Source: Thermococcus sp. 4557 | Lineage (GTDB): Archaea > Methanobacteriota_B > Thermococci > Thermococcales > Thermococcaceae | DNA length: 64,000 bases | Reading direction: 5' to 3' | NCBI RefSeq assembly: GCF_000221185.1 | Contig: NC_015865.1 | Span: forward strand, 1,860,001-1,924,000 | Part shown: positions 60,478 to 64,000 of the stretch, in pieces | How positions within the stretch are numbered: position 1 is the stretch's first letter | Layout of the letters: every line of letters begins with the position of its first letter | The notes under the pieces: generated by a model | What the model was told of the DNA's origin: nothing | The model's database searches: none | The model's input: the letters and a program-made list of their open reading frames with translations, nothing else | Translations under genes and position numbers: made by a program

Positions 60478-61737
60478 ATGAGTTTTGAAAGCTTGGGCTT
60501 ATCGGAGGCCACGTTAGTGGCCGTCAGGCAGAAGGGCTTCTCAAGTCCGACGGATATTCAGAGGGAGGTAATCCCGCGCCTTCTATCGGGCGACGTCGAT
60601 ATAATCGGCCAGTCCCAGACGGGGACGGGAAAAACAGCGGCATTTGCGCTCCCGATAATCGAGGCTATCGATCCGAAGATAAAAGCCGTTCAGGCGATAA
60701 TACTCACGCCCACGAGGGAGCTTGCCCTCCAGGTGTCGGATGAAATCAAGAGCCTCCGCGGGAGGAAGAGGGTTTACGTCTACGCGGTCTACGGCGGCCA
60801 GCCGATAGGGCCGCAGATAAGGGCCCTTGAGAGGGGAACCCACGTTGTAGTCGGAACCCCCGGCAGGGTTCTCGACCACATAAGGCGCGGGACCCTCGAC
60901 CTGAGCTCCGTGAAGTTCTTCATCCTCGATGAGGCCGACAGGATGCTCGACATGGGATTCATAGACGACATAGAGGCGATTTTCAGGGAGACGCCGAGAA
61001 AGAAGCGTGTGCTGATGTTCTCCGCCACGATGCCGCCGGAGATAAAGAGGCTCGCGAGGCGCTACATGGGTGACTACGAGGTGGTAAGCGTCAGCAGCGA
61101 CGAGCTCGTCCCCGAGATGGTGGATCAGGAGTACGTGGAAGTCGTTCCGGCGAGGAAGCTCACGATGCTCAGGAAAATACTCGACGGCACCGGGGACTTC
61201 TACGGCATAGTCTTCTGCGCCACCAAGAGGGAAACAAGGGAGCTGAGCGAGAAGCTCAGGAGGGCCGGTTACAGCGCCGAGGCACTCAACGGCGACATGA
61301 GCCAGGCCGCGCGCGAGAGAACCTTCTGGCGCTTCAAGACCAAGAGAACGAGGATTCTAGTGGCAACCGATGTCGCCGCCAGGGGCCTCGACGTGCAGGA
61401 CATAAACTACGTCGTGAACTACTCCCTGCCCATGACGGCCGAGGACTACGTCCACAGGATAGGCAGAACCGGCAGGATGGGCAAGAAAGGAAGGGCGGTG
61501 ACCTTCATAATGCCCGGCGAGTTCAGGAGGCTCCGCTACATCGCCCAGACCGCGGGCGTTGAGATACGCAAGTCCGAGCTGAGCGAGGAGATTCCGCGCG
61601 AGTACCGCGAGAGGTATGAGAGGGAGAACCGGAGGAGCTACTCCCGGAACTCAAGACGCAGTAACGGCGGAAAACGGGGAAGGAGAGACTACTCGGGAGG
61701 TTATTCAAGAACCAGCGGCTCCCGAGGGAAGTGGTGA
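60478..61737 (+). CDS. deaD: DEAD-box RNA helicase
   Basis: A 419-residue SF2 helicase. Q motif (GFSSPTDIQREVIP), motif I QTGTGKTAA (about residue 48), DEAD replaced in full by VDEAD-type ILDEADRMLDMGF, SAT in MFSATMP, and VI as HRIGRTGRMG are present. The tail (about 375-419) is rich in Ser, Arg and Gly (RRSYSRNSRRSNGGKRGRRD), as in RNA-binding RGG tails. It follows tRNA-Lys with a leader able to fold (CTTCTC/GAGAAG); the only ribosome binding site is AAGGAG. In Thermococcus such helicases are cold induced. Confidence 0.96.
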   Translation: MSFESLGLSEATLVAVRQKGFSSPTDIQREVIPRLLSGDVDIIGQSQTGTGKTAAFALPIIEAIDPKIKAVQAIILTPTRELALQVSDEIKSLRGRKRVYVYAVYGGQPIGPQIRALERGTHVVVGTPGRVLDHIRRGTLDLSSVKFFILDEADRMLDMGFIDDIEAIFRETPRKKRVLMFSATMPPEIKRLARRYMGDYEVVSVSSDELVPEMVDQEYVEVVPARKLTMLRKILDGTGDFYGIVFCATKRETRELSEKLRRAGYSAEALNGDMSQAARERTFWRFKTKRTRILVATDVAARGLDVQDINYVVNYSLPMTAEDYVHRIGRTGRMGKKGRAVTFIMPGEFRRLRYIAQTAGVEIRKSELSEEIPREYRERYERENRRSYSRNSRRSNGGKRGRRDYSGGYSRTSGSRGKW

Positions 61738-61756
61738 TTCCTTTTTCCTATTATGA

Positions 61757-61826
61757 GTGTGCCCCCGGGGAGCGAAGGGAAATCATCGCTCGCCGAGGCG
61801 CTCATCCCCCGCGGTTTCCCGGGGGC
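61757..61826 (-). ncRNA. Candidate H/ACA guide RNA
   Basis: On the minus strand a 9-base lower stem (GCCCCCGGG with CCCGGGGGC) is followed directly by ACA (61758-61760). Inside it are two 7-base single-stranded arms (AAACCGC and UUCGCUC), then a 6-base upper stem (GGGGGA/UUUCCC), then an internal loop with AUGA and GAUGA that could form a kink-turn for L7Ae. The arm-plus-stem spacing to ACA is about 14-16 bases, as archaeal H/ACA guides require. A TATA box (GGCGGGTATAAAAATA) lies upstream at 61909-61924. Read from base pairing only. Confidence 0.5.
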
Positions 61827-61833
61827 ATTTTCT

Positions 61834-61849
61834 GTTCTGCATGCAGAAC
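61834..61849. repeat. Perfect 16-base palindrome
   Basis: GTTCTGCATGCAGAAC is self-complementary over all 16 bases. It lies between the candidate ncRNA and its TATA box, in the gap between the helicase and the next gene. It could be an operator or, in RNA, a hairpin. Confidence 0.6.
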
Positions 61850-61908
61850 TTAAACTTTATCCGTGGACGTTCCGCTCGCGTTGCCTCCCGGGTTATAACT
61901 GCCAGGAC

Positions 61909-61924
61909 TATTTTTATACCCGCC
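61909..61924 (-). promoter_or_regulatory. TATA box for candidate minus-strand RNA
   Basis: GGCGGGTATAAAAATA on the minus strand. No minus-strand protein gene lies downstream before the helicase, so it may serve the candidate ncRNA at 61757-61826. Confidence 0.4.
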
Positions 61925-61989
61925 CGATAATTCCCGTTCATGAAAAGGGTTATATAGGCCTTCTTTCATAAAATAGAGCGGTGATATGC

Positions 61990-62229
61990 ATGCAAATTGT
62001 TGAACTCGACATAAAATTGCCCTACGAAGGAAGGGGAAAGATTCTGAGCCGTTTGTATGGCAAGGTTAGGGGCAGGATTCGCGACATTCACTTCTTCCCG
62101 CCCGATGCAGAGGGCATAAGCGAAATCAAGATGGAAGTGGTCGAGGACAACGCTCCAAAGCTTCTCTCCGACCTCAAAAAGATAGTCAGGAACGGAAAGA
62201 TAACGTTCAAGGTTCTCTCAGAGGTCTGA
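61990..62229 (+). CDS. Hypothetical protein, 79 residues
   Basis: ATG 61990 follows GCGGTGAT; a TATA box (GGTTATATAGG, 61948-61958) precedes it. The alternating pattern (MQIVELDIKLPYEG...DIHFFPPDAEGISEIKMEVV...KITFKVLSEV) suggests a small ferredoxin-like beta-alpha-beta fold, similar in outline to ACT domains. Function unknown. Confidence 0.65.
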   Translation: MQIVELDIKLPYEGRGKILSRLYGKVRGRIRDIHFFPPDAEGISEIKMEVVEDNAPKLLSDLKKIVRNGKITFKVLSEV

Positions 62230-62232
62230 GCC

Positions 62233-62994
62233 TCATCCCTTTATTCCCCTGTTCAGCTCCACCAGCTTTTCCCGGGCTTTCTCCAGAGAGCCGGCCTTTT
62301 CTATCGCGGTCCCCGTGACGATTATGTCAGCGCCGGCCCTCACGGCCGCCCGCGCCTGCTCCGCATTCCTTATGCCGCCGCCGACGATGAGCGGAACGTC
62401 TATGACGCGCTTCACGAGCGCTATCATCTCGGGGGGAACGGGCTGCGGCGCCCCGCTTCCTGCCTCGAGGTACACCAGGCGCATTCCGAGGTACTGGCCC
62501 GCCAGGGCGTAGGCCGCGGCGATCTTGGGCTTGTGGCGCGGGATGGGCTTGGCATCGCCGACCCAGCCGACGGTCTCCCCGGGCTCGACTATGAGGTACG
62601 CCATTGGTATCGGTTCTATGCCGTAGCGCTTGACCGTGAACGCCCCCAGGGCCTGGGAGCCGGTTATGAAGAATGGGTTGGTCGAATTGAGAAGGCTCAT
62701 GAAGAATATTGAATCTGCGTATTTGCTTATTCCTCCGTGGGAGCCGGGGAACAGTATCGTCGGCAGGCTTGAGGATTCTTTTATCGCCCGCACGACGTCA
62801 TCGAGGACGTCCCCCTCCGCCCCCGTCGAGCCGCCTATCATTATCGCGTCTACCCCTATCTCCTCGCCCATCTCGGCTATTTTGGCGGCTTCCTCGGGCG
62901 TCACGTCATCGGGATCAAGGAGAACGAAGTGAAGCTTTTCGGTCTCAATCTTCTCGTGAATGTACGTCTCGACCTTTCCGAGCTGGAGTCTCAT
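62233..62994 (-). CDS. Geranylgeranylglyceryl phosphate synthase
   Basis: A 253-residue TIM-barrel prenyltransferase. HFVLLDPDDVTPEEAAKIAE, IMIGGSTGAEG, LFPGSHGGISKYADSIFFMS, YLEAGSGAPQPVPPEM and VGGGIRNAEQARAA are GGGPS signatures. It makes the first archaeal ether bond, joining geranylgeranyl diphosphate to sn-glycerol-1-phosphate. The start overlaps the stop of the DUF123 gene (ATGA). Confidence 0.96.
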   Translation of the reverse strand: MRLQLGKVETYIHEKIETEKLHFVLLDPDDVTPEEAAKIAEMGEEIGVDAIMIGGSTGAEGDVLDDVVRAIKESSSLPTILFPGSHGGISKYADSIFFMSLLNSTNPFFITGSQALGAFTVKRYGIEPIPMAYLIVEPGETVGWVGDAKPIPRHKPKIAAAYALAGQYLGMRLVYLEAGSGAPQPVPPEMIALVKRVIDVPLIVGGGIRNAEQARAAVRAGADIIVTGTAIEKAGSLEKAREKLVELNRGIKG

Positions 62995-63434
62995 TTTCTC
63001 CCACCGAACTCTATAACTTCCTCCCTGCTTTTAACCCTTTTCCACTCCAGCCCGAGTTCGCTTAGAATGGCGGTGAGAGTCTCATCCGGTTCCCCTTCGA
63101 AGCGGTAGAGGTTGGTGCTGACCCTGACGTCCCCCGCGCCGAATCCCTCGACGGGCTCCCCGTACTTTGCCACCTCCAGCGAGAGCTTTTCCTCCAGCCG
63201 CTCCTCACTGGGAATGAGGTACGCCCTTAGGAGCTGGGCATCCTTCAGGAGGAAGTCTATATGCCAGTGGAGCCTCTTGTGCTCGCTGAAATGTCTGGCA
63301 ACGCGTTTTTCAAGGGAGTTCATCGCCGAGCCGACGTACACGTAGTGGCCCCTCCTTAGACGGAACTCCCGCCCCTTGGTTTTGATGGTTTTATCGTTCT
63401 CCAGCAGGATTACGAGGAGGTATGACCCTCTCAT
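62991..63434 (-). CDS. DUF123 GIY-YIG-like nuclease-domain protein
   Basis: A 147-residue protein. RRGHYVYVGSAMNSLEKRVARHF contains the GHYVYVGSA form of the GIY-YIG motif (about residues 29-37) and a catalytic Arg, and HWHIDFLL is typical of DUF123. The family is often fused to DNA repair enzymes. It is translationally coupled to GGGP synthase, with no obvious shared pathway. Confidence 0.88.
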   Translation of the reverse strand: MRGSYLLVILLENDKTIKTKGREFRLRRGHYVYVGSAMNSLEKRVARHFSEHKRLHWHIDFLLKDAQLLRAYLIPSEERLEEKLSLEVAKYGEPVEGFGAGDVRVSTNLYRFEGEPDETLTAILSELGLEWKRVKSREEVIEFGGRK

Positions 63435-63496
63435 GAGGGGAGGATTCTACTCAGTATTTATAAACCCCTAGCCCCAAACCGAGTCTGGTGTGAAGA

Positions 63497-63886
63497 ATGG
63501 ACGAAAAGAAAAAGAAGAAACCTGCAGACGACTTCGCCTGGCAGGAGTATGAGAGGGAGGAGTTTGAACAGACCTTCCCGGCCCTTGCGAGGGAGCTCGA
63601 GGGGAAGGGCGTTCCGATAGAGGCCTACCGCACCGACGAGGAGGAAGACTCCACAGAACGGGAGGAAATGGACTTCTCCGGCTACAATCCCACGGTTATC
63701 GATTTCCTCAGAAGATGCAGCACTGATGACGAGGCGCTTGAGATAATAAACTGGATGGAGGAGCGCGGTGAGATAACCCACGAGATGGCCAAGGAGCTCA
63801 GAATAACCCTGGTCGAGAAGGGGGTCAGGGCCTTCGGTTCCAAGAAGGAGTGGGGCTGGTACGAGAGGCACAGGAAGCGGGAGTAG
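63497..63886 (+). CDS. DUF2095-family protein
   Basis: A 129-residue protein with a Lys-rich start (MDEKKKKKPADDFAWQEYER) and the conserved FEQTFPALARELEG, GYNPTVIDFLRRCSTDDEAL and EITHEMAKELR segments of archaeal DUF2095. Mostly helical; function unknown. Confidence 0.85.
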   Translation: MDEKKKKKPADDFAWQEYEREEFEQTFPALARELEGKGVPIEAYRTDEEEDSTEREEMDFSGYNPTVIDFLRRCSTDDEALEIINWMEERGEITHEMAKELRITLVEKGVRAFGSKKEWGWYERHRKRE

Positions 63887-63942
63887 AGCCATTTCCACCC
63901 TTTGATTCCTCATTAAATTTGAAAAGAAGAGAAAAGCACAGT

Positions 63943-64000
63943 TCAGATGTTGCCTATCCTCTGAAGGACCATCCCTTCTATTCTTATGGGCTCTGTCCTC
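63943..64000 (-). CDS. C-terminal end of a minus-strand gene, cut by window edge
   Basis: From the window edge the minus strand reads RTEPIRIEGMVLQRIGNI then TGA at 63943-63945. The composition is protein-like and the gap to DUF2095 is normal for convergent genes. Too short to identify. Confidence 0.4.
   Translation of the reverse strand, partial: RTEPIRIEGMVLQRIGNI

Overview
The window is chromosomal DNA from a hyperthermophilic euryarchaeon of the order Thermococcales, most likely a GC-rich Thermococcus species. The evidence is the archaeal information-processing set (TFB, S19e, L39e, L31e, LX, aIF6, FEN1, Hef, SMC/ScpA), the archaeal lipid enzyme GGGP synthase, a CGP-CTERM surface protein (a Thermococcales sorting signal), a Phr-type heat-shock operator before hsp20, TATA-box promoters, GGTG(A)-type ribosome binding sites, and a CRISPR repeat ending in ATTGAAAG. 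Genes are tightly packed on both strands. Most assignments rest on motifs read from the translated sequence; no database search was possible.

Layout. 0-9 kb: a truncated AAA/DUF4143 ATPase, an LSm protein with MobB, a JAMM desampylase-like protein, two related 49-aa microproteins, a heat-shock pair (hsp20 plus a CDC48 ATPase) and an MBL-fold hydrolase. 9-17 kb: the catalytic subunit of methylmalonyl-CoA mutase, then an ABC exporter with a large surface protein, and a CGP-CTERM secreted protein. The exporter block is bracketed by an imperfect copy of the last 24 bases of the mutase gene. 17-23 kb: ribosomal and translation genes (L39e-L31e-aIF6-LX, YhbY-like, S19e, PDCD5-like), TFB and FEN1. 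23-31 kb: PsiE-like protein, ADP-forming acyl-CoA synthetase alpha subunit, phosphoesterase, PRC-barrel protein, a second CDC48 coupled to an RNase H-fold protein, and a hyperacidic microprotein. 31-42 kb: DUF234 ATPase, MoeA, SerS, nucleotidyltransferase, TPR protein, Sua5, glycosyltransferase, cell-wall-binding-repeat protein and asparagine synthetase. 42-47 kb: GPN GTPase, MinD, PIN-ATPase-KH protein, two small membrane/coiled-coil proteins and Maf.

47-51 kb: a CRISPR array of 14 repeats and 13 spacers with its leader on the left and no cas genes in the window; then a PHP phosphoesterase and the rest of the methylmalonyl-CoA module (B12 subunit, MeaB GTPase, epimerase), about 40 kb from the catalytic subunit. 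51-64 kb: DUF835 protein, SMC-ScpA, Hef, back-to-back tRNA-Leu(GAG) and tRNA-Lys(CTT), a DEAD-box helicase, a candidate H/ACA guide RNA, GGGP synthase, a DUF123 GIY-YIG protein and a DUF2095 protein.

How the parts fit. The mutase, epimerase and MeaB interconvert methylmalonyl-CoA and succinyl-CoA. MobB and MoeA serve tungsten/molybdenum pterin cofactor synthesis. SMC-ScpA, Hef and FEN1 serve chromosome maintenance and repair. The least explained items are the 61.76-61.83 kb H/ACA-like hairpin, several unrecognised microproteins, the duplicated mutase 3' end, and CRISPR repeats whose last base is altered.
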